Assembly: GCA_029982105.1 (NCBI GenBank)
Contig: JARRCQ010000067.1
Location: 1-7,820 of the forward strand
Reading direction: 5' to 3'
DNA from: Candidatus Atribacteria bacterium
GTDB taxonomy: Bacteria; Atribacterota; Atribacteria; Atribacterales; Caldatribacteriaceae
DNA length: 7,820 bases
Below, one piece after another: positions 1-7,300 of this stretch (position 1 is its first letter; every line of letters begins with the position of its first letter). The translations under genes were made by a program, and so were the position numbers. Below the pieces are notes generated by a model, which was not told the DNA's origin, did not search any database, and saw nothing but the letters and a program-made list of their open reading frames with translations.

Positions 1-2
1 AT

Positions 3-2216
3 CTGAGCTCAGACGGAGCAACCGTAGAAATTCTCCCTTTCCAGACTTCTCAAGCTTTCCGGTTTTCCATACCTGAACGCCATTTCCTCGATACCAGCCA
101 ACCGATGACCAATTCCCATACCCCGCTTACTCAATTACCCGATCTCGCCGTTACCGGTTGGCAGAATGAATATTCACCCCAAATCAATGGAAAACCTGTT
201 TTGCTCAAGCCTAATGAGAGATGTCGAAGTTTAGCCATCTCACCCGACGGCCAGTGGGTTGTCTTGGGAACTGAATGGTATCTTCGCTGTCTGGATAGAA
301 AGGGACAAGAAAAATGGCATTTTCGCACTCCCGGTGCCTGCTGGGGAGTCAATATATCTGATGATGGCTTAAAAGTTGTAGCAGCTTATGGAGATGGCAC
401 TATCCACTGGTACCGCCTGCGGGATGGACGAGAGCTACTCAGTGCTTTCCTGCTTCCCACGCAAAATCAATGGGTGGCCTGGACGCCTCAAGGATATTTC
501 GATGCCAGCGAAGGAGCAGATGAGCTCATTGGATGGCACCTCAACCAGGGTAAGGACAGGGTGGCTGAATTTTATCCAGCTGCAAGATTTTTTGAAGAAT
601 TCTATCGTCCCTATCTTATTCAGCAAATTATAGAAAAGACTATGACCGATCAAGAAATTATTGAAGAAGAAAAAATTCACCCCCTAGTACAAATAGAATC
701 TATTAAAAAACCTCCTCTGGTTCACATTCTATCACCACAGAATGCACAAACTCTTGATGGGAATACCGCTACTGTTACCTTTGAAGTTACCGACCAGGGC
801 GGTGGAATAGAAGAAATTCTGATTTATCACAATGGAAAACTTTTCACCCGGATAACAGAAAATCTTAATCAGGAAAAAGTAACCCAGACTCTCAATTTGA
901 ACCTCCTCTCGGGTGATAACCAGATTAAAGTTAAAGCCCTAAACCGAGAACATACCGAATCCCATCCCGCTGAAATCATTGTTCACTGTAATAAAGAAAA
1001 GCTCTTACCAAAATTGTATGTCTTAGCAGTGGGAATAAGTGAGTATGATGACCCGCAGGTTAATGACCTCTATGCTCCTCAATACGATGCTGAAACATTT
1101 GTTGCCACTTTAATGACTCAACAAGGGCTACTTTACCAGCAAGTTATTCCCACTCTTCTCGTTAACCAGGATGCCACCCGGGCTCGGGTGGTAGAAGCTA
1201 TGAATACTATCATCAGCCAAGCTCAAGAGCAGGATGTGGTTATATTTTTCTGGGGCGGTCATGGTAGTTCCCGCCAGGAAGGTTGGGGTCTTCCCCTTTT
1301 CTATGCCTTACCTGCTGATGTGTATGTTGTTCCTCGAAACGTTTCTCAGCTTGAGCAGGATATGGTTACTTCCAATTTGATTTCTGAGTTTTTTTATCGG
1401 GTTAAAGCCAGAAAACAGGTTACCATTTTAGATACCTGCCACTCCGGAGCTGCTGTCGATATATACCAGCGAGGGTTATTAGGCCAAGAACAAGCTGTTC
1501 GTGACCTGTATCGAAATGTGGGAGTGGTAGTATTGGCGGCATCATCGGCGAATGAAAGTGCTTACGAATCACCTCTGTTTGGTGCTGGGTATTTCACCTT
1601 TTCTCTGCTCTATGCTTTGAGTGGCGATATTATGCTCGATTCGAATCAAAAATCAGCCAGCAAAATTAATGGATTTACTTCTAACGCTGATTATAGCCGA
1701 GATGGAAATATCACCGTCAGTGAAGTTGCACAGTTTCTAAAAGAAAAAGTGCCTACCCTCGGGGACCAAACGCCTCAAATCTTTACCCAGGGTTTGGACT
1801 TTCCTTTGTTCACAACCAATAAAGATATATTACCTTCCGATGACACTTCCCATCTCATTTTTACTCCACCAGCCGGGGTACAATTTCTTCAGGATATCCA
1901 ATACGGAACTCTCTATTCTACCCCTAATAACGGTGAATTATACGTGCTCGATTATCCACCGGAAGTCAATGTTCAAAATCAAATCGACCAGGTTACTGCC
2001 GGCCATCCTTTTCAATGGGAAGTGTCAGTAAAAGCTGAGAACTGTGAAGCAAAGGTGAAAGCTTATAGTTATAATCAAAACCAGAAAAACTATGCCCTTT
2101 TAGCAGTAACTTATCCTGGAACTGGTGTTCTTCTTTTAATTGTCGTTCCTGCTGATGAATATCAAACGGCACAATCCTGGATTTTGCAAGCCATAGCCGG
2201 GGCGAAAATGAAATAA
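3..2216 (+). CDS. WD40-type propeller plus caspase-like (C14) protease, 5'-partial
   Basis: Predicted cysteine protease of the bacterial caspase/metacaspase family fused to a beta-propeller. The frame is open from the left edge without a stop, and the residues before the Met at 105 fit the propeller, so that Met is internal; numbering below starts there. The order is: last propeller blades (about 38-150, with SPDGQWVVLGTEW and WVAWTPQGYFDAS, typical of WD40-caspase proteins); a helical linker; an Ig-like beta domain (about 203-297); the caspase domain (about 303-570); and a C-terminal beta-rich domain (571-703). The dyad is intact: His386 in WGGHGSS and Cys445 in LDTCHSGAA. An EF-hand-like loop (Asp529, Ser531, Asp533, Gly534, Ile536, Glu540) lies late in the caspase domain. 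The gene is followed after 42 bases by a secreted PsbP-like protein and is probably co-transcribed with it. Whether the protein is exported cannot be told because the N-terminus is missing. Family call is firm; substrate is unknown. Confidence 0.9.
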   Translation: MSSDGATVEILPFQTSQAFRFSIPERHFLDTSQPMTNSHTPLTQLPDLAVTGWQNEYSPQINGKPVLLKPNERCRSLAISPDGQWVVLGTEWYLRCLDRKGQEKWHFRTPGACWGVNISDDGLKVVAAYGDGTIHWYRLRDGRELLSAFLLPTQNQWVAWTPQGYFDASEGADELIGWHLNQGKDRVAEFYPAARFFEEFYRPYLIQQIIEKTMTDQEIIEEEKIHPLVQIESIKKPPLVHILSPQNAQTLDGNTATVTFEVTDQGGGIEEILIYHNGKLFTRITENLNQEKVTQTLNLNLLSGDNQIKVKALNREHTESHPAEIIVHCNKEKLLPKLYVLAVGISEYDDPQVNDLYAPQYDAETFVATLMTQQGLLYQQVIPTLLVNQDATRARVVEAMNTIISQAQEQDVVIFFWGGHGSSRQEGWGLPLFYALPADVYVVPRNVSQLEQDMVTSNLISEFFYRVKARKQVTILDTCHSGAAVDIYQRGLLGQEQAVRDLYRNVGVVVLAASSANESAYESPLFGAGYFTFSLLYALSGDIMLDSNQKSASKINGFTSNADYSRDGNITVSEVAQFLKEKVPTLGDQTPQIFTQGLDFPLFTTNKDILPSDDTSHLIFTPPAGVQFLQDIQYGTLYSTPNNGELYVLDYPPEVNVQNQIDQVTAGHPFQWEVSVKAENCEAKVKAYSYNQNQKNYALLAVTYPGTGVLLLIVVPADEYQTAQSWILQAIAGAKMK

Positions 2217-2243
2217 AAGAATTTCACAAATCAATTATTTATA

Positions 2244-2250
2244 GAGGAGG
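2244..2250 (+). promoter_or_regulatory. Ribosome binding site deciding the start at 2259
   Basis: GAGGAGG lies 8 bases before the ATG at 2259. It is only 2 bases from an in-frame GTG at 2253, too close for initiation. The ATG is therefore the start, and it places the signal peptide right at the N-terminus. Confidence 0.8.
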
Positions 2251-2258
2251 ATGTGCAT

Positions 2259-3059
2259 ATGAACAAATGGAGATATCTTCTTTTTATTAGCTGTGTTTTA
2301 GTTTTTATGCCTTTTAATGTATATGCCCAGGATAGTGGAAATATTCTCAATCTTCCTGGAATAGGTCAACCAACTCCTGCTCCTAATCAGAATCAGGGTC
2401 AGCTTCCTGCTCTCGATTTTTCTCAAACCCAGCCGGTAACTCCTGAGCAGCCCTCCCTCCCAGATGTGAATGCCCCAGAACCGGGTCAAAACCAGATACA
2501 AATTCTTAATCCTAAGCAAAACCAAACTCCAGGAGGACCGCTTCCTAGCACCTGGAAAAAATATAACCTCAAGGATGTAGTGGGAACAATGGATTCAGTG
2601 GGAAAAGGGATGGTTGATTATCCAGAAAACTGGCAGGTTATTCCTGACAGTTTTAACCGAATGGTTAGTTTTAACGAGGACGCCAGTGGTTTGGTATCTT
2701 TTAATCTTTACATTTTCAGCTATGTCCAGTATCCCACCGCCACCGATTATATTGCTGCCATAATCCAGATGCTTTCTTCCAATGTTTCCAACTTACGGGT
2801 TATCGATAAAAATGAGCAAAATACCACGACACCGGCTGTAGCTTCTTATGGTGGCAATAGTACTCTTTCCCGTTATGAGCTGCAGGGAAACGCTCAAGGA
2901 ACTGAGATGACAATTGGCATTGAAGCAGGAGTCTTCTCAATGTACGATACCAATATTGGTAATGCCGCAGTATACTGGGCTCCAACCTCAGTTTATCAGC
3001 AAAAATATAAAGACTTTTTTAGTCGAATGATGGCTTCTTATAAAGACTCTGTAAAATAA
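2259..3059 (+). CDS. Secreted protein: Pro/Gln-rich linker plus PsbP/Mog1-like domain
   Basis: A 266-residue exported protein of unknown role. Residues 1-23 form a Sec signal peptide (MNKWR, then a hydrophobic core, likely cleavage VYA|QDS). Cys12 sits inside the hydrophobic core without a lipobox, so it is not a lipoprotein. Residues 24-97 are a low-complexity linker rich in Pro, Gln and Asn, with a single basic residue (Lys86). Residues about 98-264 form a compact alpha/beta domain with the look of the PsbP/Mog1/DUF1795 fold: an aromatic opening strand (WKKYNL), a YPENW motif, a strand pair, central helices, and a closing helix (FFSRMMASYKD). It is clearly paralogous to the product of 3502-4350: 18 of 33 residues are identical from Lys116 to Phe148. 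It follows the caspase gene by 42 bases, probably in the same operon. Exact family membership is inferred from pattern, not from a search. Confidence 0.85.
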   Translation: MNKWRYLLFISCVLVFMPFNVYAQDSGNILNLPGIGQPTPAPNQNQGQLPALDFSQTQPVTPEQPSLPDVNAPEPGQNQIQILNPKQNQTPGGPLPSTWKKYNLKDVVGTMDSVGKGMVDYPENWQVIPDSFNRMVSFNEDASGLVSFNLYIFSYVQYPTATDYIAAIIQMLSSNVSNLRVIDKNEQNTTTPAVASYGGNSTLSRYELQGNAQGTEMTIGIEAGVFSMYDTNIGNAAVYWAPTSVYQQKYKDFFSRMMASYKDSVK

Positions 3060-3168
3060 GAGGTTAGCAATTAGTTATATAGTTAACCGCAGAAGACAGC
3101 CTACGGTGTAAGATTGAAAGATTGAAAAGATAAATACAATCGAGGAAGGAAAAACGTCTCCAGCAATA

Positions 3169-3189
3169 AAGGGGGGAAACTCCCCCCTT
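3169..3189 (+). terminator. Strong G/C hairpin, possible terminator lacking a U-tract
   Basis: AAGGGGGGA (3169-3177) pairs perfectly with TCCCCCCTT (3181-3189), leaving a 3-base loop, or an 8-bp stem with a 5-base loop. It lies about 110 bases after the stop of the upstream gene, in the gap between two apparent operons, which suits a transcription end. No T-run follows on either strand, so it is not a canonical intrinsic terminator. It could equally be an RNA-stabilising 3' structure. The hairpin itself is certain; its role is not. Confidence 0.35.
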
Positions 3190-3266
3190 ATAAACCCCCA
3201 AAAAGCAAAGGAAAAAAACAAAGGAAAAAGAAACAAAAATATAAAAGCAAAAGACCGCTGGAAAAC

Positions 3267-3366
3267 TTATAGTATCCCTCAGTGTGTGGCGGTTTCGTTT
3301 TTGACTTCCGATGTAATTTGCTTTTTAAAGTTTTAGTATTTTAACTAGTTTTGCGGGATACTATAA
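3267..3366. repeat. 100-bp element with perfect 12-bp terminal inverted repeats (MITE-like)
   Basis: TTATAGTATCCC (3267-3278) and its exact reverse complement GGGATACTATAA (3355-3366) bound a 76-base non-coding core. The pairing stops at once on the inner and outer sides, as expected for terminal repeats. TA dinucleotides at 3268-3269 and 3364-3365 would fit a TA target duplication of the IS630/mariner kind, but because the repeat is itself palindromic there this cannot be distinguished from the repeat end. The alternative is a long-loop RNA hairpin or a paired regulator site. There is no transposase in the window. Confidence 0.5.
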
Positions 3367-3383
3367 TTAAAATAGAAGATTTT

Positions 3384-3458
3384 TCTGGGAAAAGCTGTAA
3401 GTTGAGTTAATTTTTAGTTTAGGCAACTCGGCCTATTGACAACCATCTTTTTCCCAGA
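3384..3458. repeat. 10-bp inverted repeat whose right arm lies in the promoter spacer
   Basis: TCTGGGAAAA (3384-3393) is repeated as its exact reverse complement TTTTCCCAGA (3449-3458), with 55 bases between. The right arm fills most of the interval between the -35 and -10 boxes of the promoter at 3436-3464. This could be a pair of operator sites or a chance match; only the symmetry is observed. Confidence 0.4.
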
Positions 3459-3464
3459 TAGTAT
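3436..3464 (+). promoter_or_regulatory. Sigma70-type promoter for the 3502 operon
   Basis: A perfect -35 box TTGACA (3436-3441) is followed by a 17-base spacer and a -10 box TAGTAT (3459-3464, four of six consensus bases). Transcription would start near 3471, giving a leader of about 30 bases that contains the ribosome binding site. It is the best promoter match in the gap and is well placed to drive the three genes that follow. Confidence 0.65.
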
Positions 3465-3488
3465 TAATTCACATCGATTTTTCAATTA

Positions 3489-3495
3489 GGAGGGG
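3489..3495 (+). promoter_or_regulatory. Ribosome binding site for the gene at 3502
   Basis: GGAGGGG within TTAGGAGGGG lies 6 bases before the ATG at 3502. It supports that start, which also puts the signal peptide at the N-terminus. Confidence 0.75.
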
Positions 3496-3501
3496 TAAAA
3501 A

Positions 3502-4350
3502 ATGCGCCGCACTTTCTTTTTTGTTAGCTTTTTTCTGGTTTTTGTTTTGTTTAGTGTTCCCTTTGCTTTTACAGATGAGACTTCAGACCAATCTTCCAGT
3601 GGGCCAATTATTCGCTCTTTAGCCTTGCCTCCTCTTTCCCCTTCCTCGCCTCCCAGTGCAGGCACCACTCCTCAACTTCCTCCCTTGGGAGGGGTAGAAT
3701 CTACTCCAGGTGTTTCCCTACCTTCAATTGGTGGCGAACCTCCTGTGTCTCAGCCTCCAGCTTCAGGTCCTGTTCTTCCCGGGGTTACTACTCCAGCACC
3801 AGCACCAATTCCAGTTCAACCTCCGGTTGTTGCACCTACGGTGCAATGGAAGCAATTCGATTTAGGGCAAAACTTTGGTTTTGACCCCCTTATTAAAGGA
3901 GTGGTGGAATATCCGGCTAATTGGTCAGTTTATGTAGATACTTTCAACAGAAGTATTACTTTTTCTGAAGACCAAGGAGGAACGGTGGCTTTTACTGCCT
4001 TTTTAGCCACTCAGAGCAACATCCAGAATGCTGAAGCTCTGGCTCAACAGATAGAATCACTTCTTGCTCAGATGATTCAAAACTTAGTTATTCTCAATCA
4101 GGAATTTAAATCTGATCCGGGAGTAGCTAAAACAGGTATGAGCCTGACATCTGGTCGGGTGATACTACAGGGCAACTATCAAGGAAAAACCTTTACTTTT
4201 CTTTTACAGCCTTATGTCCTCTATATTCCAGTAGGTGGTATGTCCTATCATTCTGCTCTCCTGTGTCAGGCACCTCAGGAGATTTTTCAGGAAAAGCTGC
4301 AAACTTACTTTAACCGTCTCATTACCTCTTTTGAAGCTACTGCTAAATGA
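3502..4350 (+). CDS. Secreted protein: Pro-rich linker plus PsbP/Mog1-like domain
   Basis: A 282-residue exported protein, paralogue of the product of 2259-3059. Residues 1-22 are a Sec signal peptide (MRR, then a Phe/Val/Leu-rich core, probable cleavage PFA|FTD). Residues 23-115 are a low-complexity linker dominated by Pro, Ser, Gly and Thr, with Arg38 as its only basic residue. Residues about 116-280 form the PsbP/Mog1-like domain: opening strand WKQFDL, the YPANW motif, FNRSITFSED, a helical middle, and a closing helix (YFNRLITSFEA). It is the first gene after the promoter at 3436-3464, and its stop is only 3 bases before the start of the TPR-CHAT gene, so the two are very likely translated in step. 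A non-enzymatic binding, adaptor or substrate role is plausible, since no catalytic motif is visible; the molecular function is unknown. Confidence 0.85.
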   Translation: MRRTFFFVSFFLVFVLFSVPFAFTDETSDQSSSGPIIRSLALPPLSPSSPPSAGTTPQLPPLGGVESTPGVSLPSIGGEPPVSQPPASGPVLPGVTTPAPAPIPVQPPVVAPTVQWKQFDLGQNFGFDPLIKGVVEYPANWSVYVDTFNRSITFSEDQGGTVAFTAFLATQSNIQNAEALAQQIESLLAQMIQNLVILNQEFKSDPGVAKTGMSLTSGRVILQGNYQGKTFTFLLQPYVLYIPVGGMSYHSALLCQAPQEIFQEKLQTYFNRLITSFEATAK

Positions 4351-4353
4351 TAT

Positions 4354-7300
4354 ATGAAGATTTTCTTCCTGGGAATAATAGTGGTTCTTTTTATCTCTGT
4401 TTTTCCCCTGGAAGAGAGAGTTTGTGGAGAAGAGTATTTTCCTCCTCAAGACCCTCTTAATCTTCTATTAACTTTAGCTACTCATTCTAGAGAAGATTTG
4501 CTATCTCTTTGTAAATCTCAGGGCAAAGAGATAGAAGAATCTTATTTGCAGGGAGAATATCCTCAAGCTCTTTCTCAGGCTCAAACTCTTCTTTTTGCTG
4601 GAGCTTTGCTGGGCAGCTCTCTTTTTCAAGCTGATGCTCAATACTATAAAGCTCGAGTTCTCTCTCGACAAGGGAAAGATGAAGAAGCATTACGGGAACT
4701 CTATAAAGCCTATTTTGTTTATGAACAATTGATGCTCCCGGAGAAAATGATCCGAGCTTTAGAGGTAATGATAAGAATTACCGAAAATTTAAATCTCTGG
4801 GAAGAAGCTCAAGGATATTTAAAAGACCTGCAAAACCTTTCTCAGGCTTCCCAAAATGAGTACGGGAAATTGGTTTTTCTTCTCAACCAGGGGGTCATAG
4901 CGTATCACGAAGGAAATTATGAAGAAGCGAGAACAGCCTGGCAGGAGGTGGTAGATGCTGACTCTGACTTTCTCTATCCCGAAATCACTGGTTTAGCTAT
5001 AAATCATCTCTCTCATGTAGCTATCTCGCAGGGAGAATCAAAAATAGCAAACGATTTACTAAATAAGGTGCTAAAAATTGCTCAAGAACGGAATTTAAGA
5101 TGGGTAGAGTTTGTGGCCCGTTTAAGTTTATCGCAAGTTCTTACCGACTACTTTTTTGAATATGAGAAATCTCTGGAGAACCTCGCTCGCGCCCAGGAAC
5201 TGATAAATAAGATGGGCCTCACTTATCAACGACTGTGGGTGCTCAATAATTTTTCAGTTATTTACACCCAGATGGGAGAGTATGGTAAGGCAAAAGAAAT
5301 TTTAGAAGAGGCTCTTTCTTATCAGCAAGAGGCGGGAATTCCTGATGATTTGGGGATTATATTTAATTTAGGAACTCTCTCCTGGCACTTAGGTAGAGAG
5401 GAAGAAGCAGAAAAATATTTTAACCGAGCTTTAGCCTTAGCCCGGAGTCAGAGAGAACGGAAAACGGAAGCGTTATGTCTTTCTAACCTGGGGATGGTGT
5501 GCAAAGCTCGGCAAGGTTTCTCTTCCTCTATTACTTTCTACCAGCAGGCTCTATCAATTTTTGAGGAGTTGGGGTTAGAAATAGAAACAGCTGGCTTATT
5601 GAATAATTTAGCTAATCTCAATCTGGCTTTAGGAGAGGTAAAAGAAGCTGATGAAGCTTTAAACTTAGCTCTTTCCACTTATGAAAAGCATGAGTTTTCT
5701 TCAGGAATTACCCAGGTTCTTATCAACCAGGGCTATGTTGCTCTCCAAAAAGGAGAGGGAGCTCAAGCTTCTTCCTATTTTGAGAAAGCTTGTCGCAAGG
5801 TACAAACTATCCAGGATCCCTCTCTTACCTTTTATGCTCTTTTAGGTCGGGGAGAGGCCTATCTCCAGGAGGGAAAGGGGAAGGAAGCAGTTTCTACCTG
5901 GGAAAAAGCCATTCAGATTTTAGAAGATACCCGGGGTAAAATGGAAGATGTGGCAGATAGAACTTGTTTTTTAGACGACCGCTTAGAAGTTTATGACCTT
6001 CTTATTGAGGAATATTTTCGAGAGGGAAGGTACGAAGATGCCTTTAACCTTTCAGAACGAGTAAAGGCAAGGAGCTTCCTAGATGTGGTAGCGGGACAAT
6101 CTCTAGAGGTAAAGCCTGAGGATCAGGAATTATGGGAGAAAATCAGAAAACTACAGGGAGAAAAGGAAGCTCGAGAAGCTAAAAGAATAGAAATATCCCA
6201 AAAACCACCAACCCAGGAAAACCAGCTTCTTCTCTGGCAGCTAGATAAAGAAATTGAAGAGGTAACAGTAAAGTTGGATAACTTAATAGAAGATTACAAC
6301 ACCTCTTCCCCAGAAATCTTGTCTTTCGCTACCGTTCATCCTTTTCCTCTTCCTGAAATTCAAAAAAACTTAGAAGAAGGGACTGTTCTTCTAGTGTATC
6401 ACGTGCTCCCTCATCGGACACTGGCCTGGGTGATAAGTAAATCTTCTCTGACTCTAAAGAATATAGAGGTAGAAGAGGTACAGTTAAAAGATACAGTGCT
6501 TAAGGTGAGGGAAAAGATTTCTGATTACGAGTCTACAGACTTCGTCTCCCCTTTGGAGGAACTTTACCAGTATCTCATTTATCCTTTAGAAGATAAATTA
6601 ACTGGAGCCAAATCAGTAGTGATAATTCCCCATAAGTTTTTATCTTATTTACCCTTTCAGGCTTTAATTTGGGAGGGACATTTTCTTCTAGAAGACTACA
6701 TTTTCTCCTATGCTCCCTCAGCTAATGCTTATCTTTTATCCATCCAGAAAAGAAAAGAAGATAAGTCTACTTTTTTGGGATTAGCCAATCCCTTCTTTTC
6801 TGATCCTAATGTACCACCTCTTCCTGGGTCAGAAGAAGAGGTTAAAACAATTGCTCCTTTTTTCCCGCAGGCGAAAGTCTGTTTGGGAAAAGAAGCTACT
6901 GAAACAACATTTTACCAATATGCTTCCCTTTACAACGTGGTTCATCTTTCCACTCATGCTCTGGCCGATGAAAAGTTTCCTCTCTACAGTCTTATAGCTT
7001 TAGCAGAAGATGGGGAAAATGATGGCTATTTGTTGGCTGCAGAAGTTCTTAAAGTGCCTATTTCTGCCAATTTGGTGGTGCTGAGTGCCTGTCAAACTGC
7101 CTTGGGACAATATAGTGAAAGCGAAGGATTAATTGGTTTTACTCGTTCCTTTTTTTATGCTGGTACTCCTACTCTTATTGCCAGTCTCTGGTCAGTAAGT
7201 GACCAGGCTACCTCAGAGCTATTTATTCAGTTTTATAAATATTGGAAAGAAGGTTATGGCAAGGCTGAAGCCTTGCAAATGGCGCAAAAAGACCTGGTTC

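Larger units (their letters stand above)
3060..3501 (+). other. 442-base non-coding gap between two transcription units
   Basis: No credible gene was found on either strand; the reverse-strand frame across 3486-3668 is a shadow of the signal-peptide and linker region of the next gene. From left to right the gap holds: a short tandem repeat (AGATTGAA twice, near 3111-3126), a strong G/C hairpin (3169-3189), a purine-rich, A-dominated stretch (about 3196-3256) with two copies of AAAGGAAAAA, a 100-bp inverted-repeat-bounded element (3267-3366), and a promoter (3436-3464) just before the next ribosome binding site. The order fits the end of one operon and the start of another. Confidence 0.75.

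Noticed and set aside
105..107. ATG at 105 as the true start of the caspase-like gene
   Set aside because: The frame is open to the left edge, the upstream residues fit the propeller domain, no ribosome binding site precedes this ATG, and a start here would leave an incomplete propeller.
2253..2255. GTG at 2253 as start of the first PsbP-like gene
   Set aside because: It is only 2 bases from the Shine-Dalgarno site; the ATG at 2259 has normal 8-base spacing and gives a standard signal peptide.
2292..2296. Lipoprotein signal at Cys12 of the first PsbP-like protein
   Set aside because: Residues before the Cys (F-I-S) do not fit a lipobox, and the hydrophobic core continues past it to a good VYA|Q cleavage site.
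3301..3367. Second promoter using TTGACT (3301) or the TATAAT at 3362
   Set aside because: TTGACT has no good -10 box at 16-18 bases, and TATAAT lacks a good -35 box at the right distance; the pair at 3436-3464 is much better.
3060..3501. CRISPR array or small structured RNA gene in the gap
   Set aside because: There are no regularly spaced repeats, and no riboswitch, tRNA or other known RNA pattern could be recognised; only short repeats and hairpins are present.
3486..3668. Reverse-strand small gene of 60 codons
   Set aside because: It is highly charged, lacks a ribosome binding site and lies opposite the signal peptide and Pro-rich linker, whose biased codons open the reverse frame by chance.
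4414..4428. Lipobox in the TPR-CHAT signal sequence (ERVC)
   Set aside because: Glu-Arg before the Val-Cys is incompatible with a lipobox; ordinary signal peptidase cleavage is more likely.
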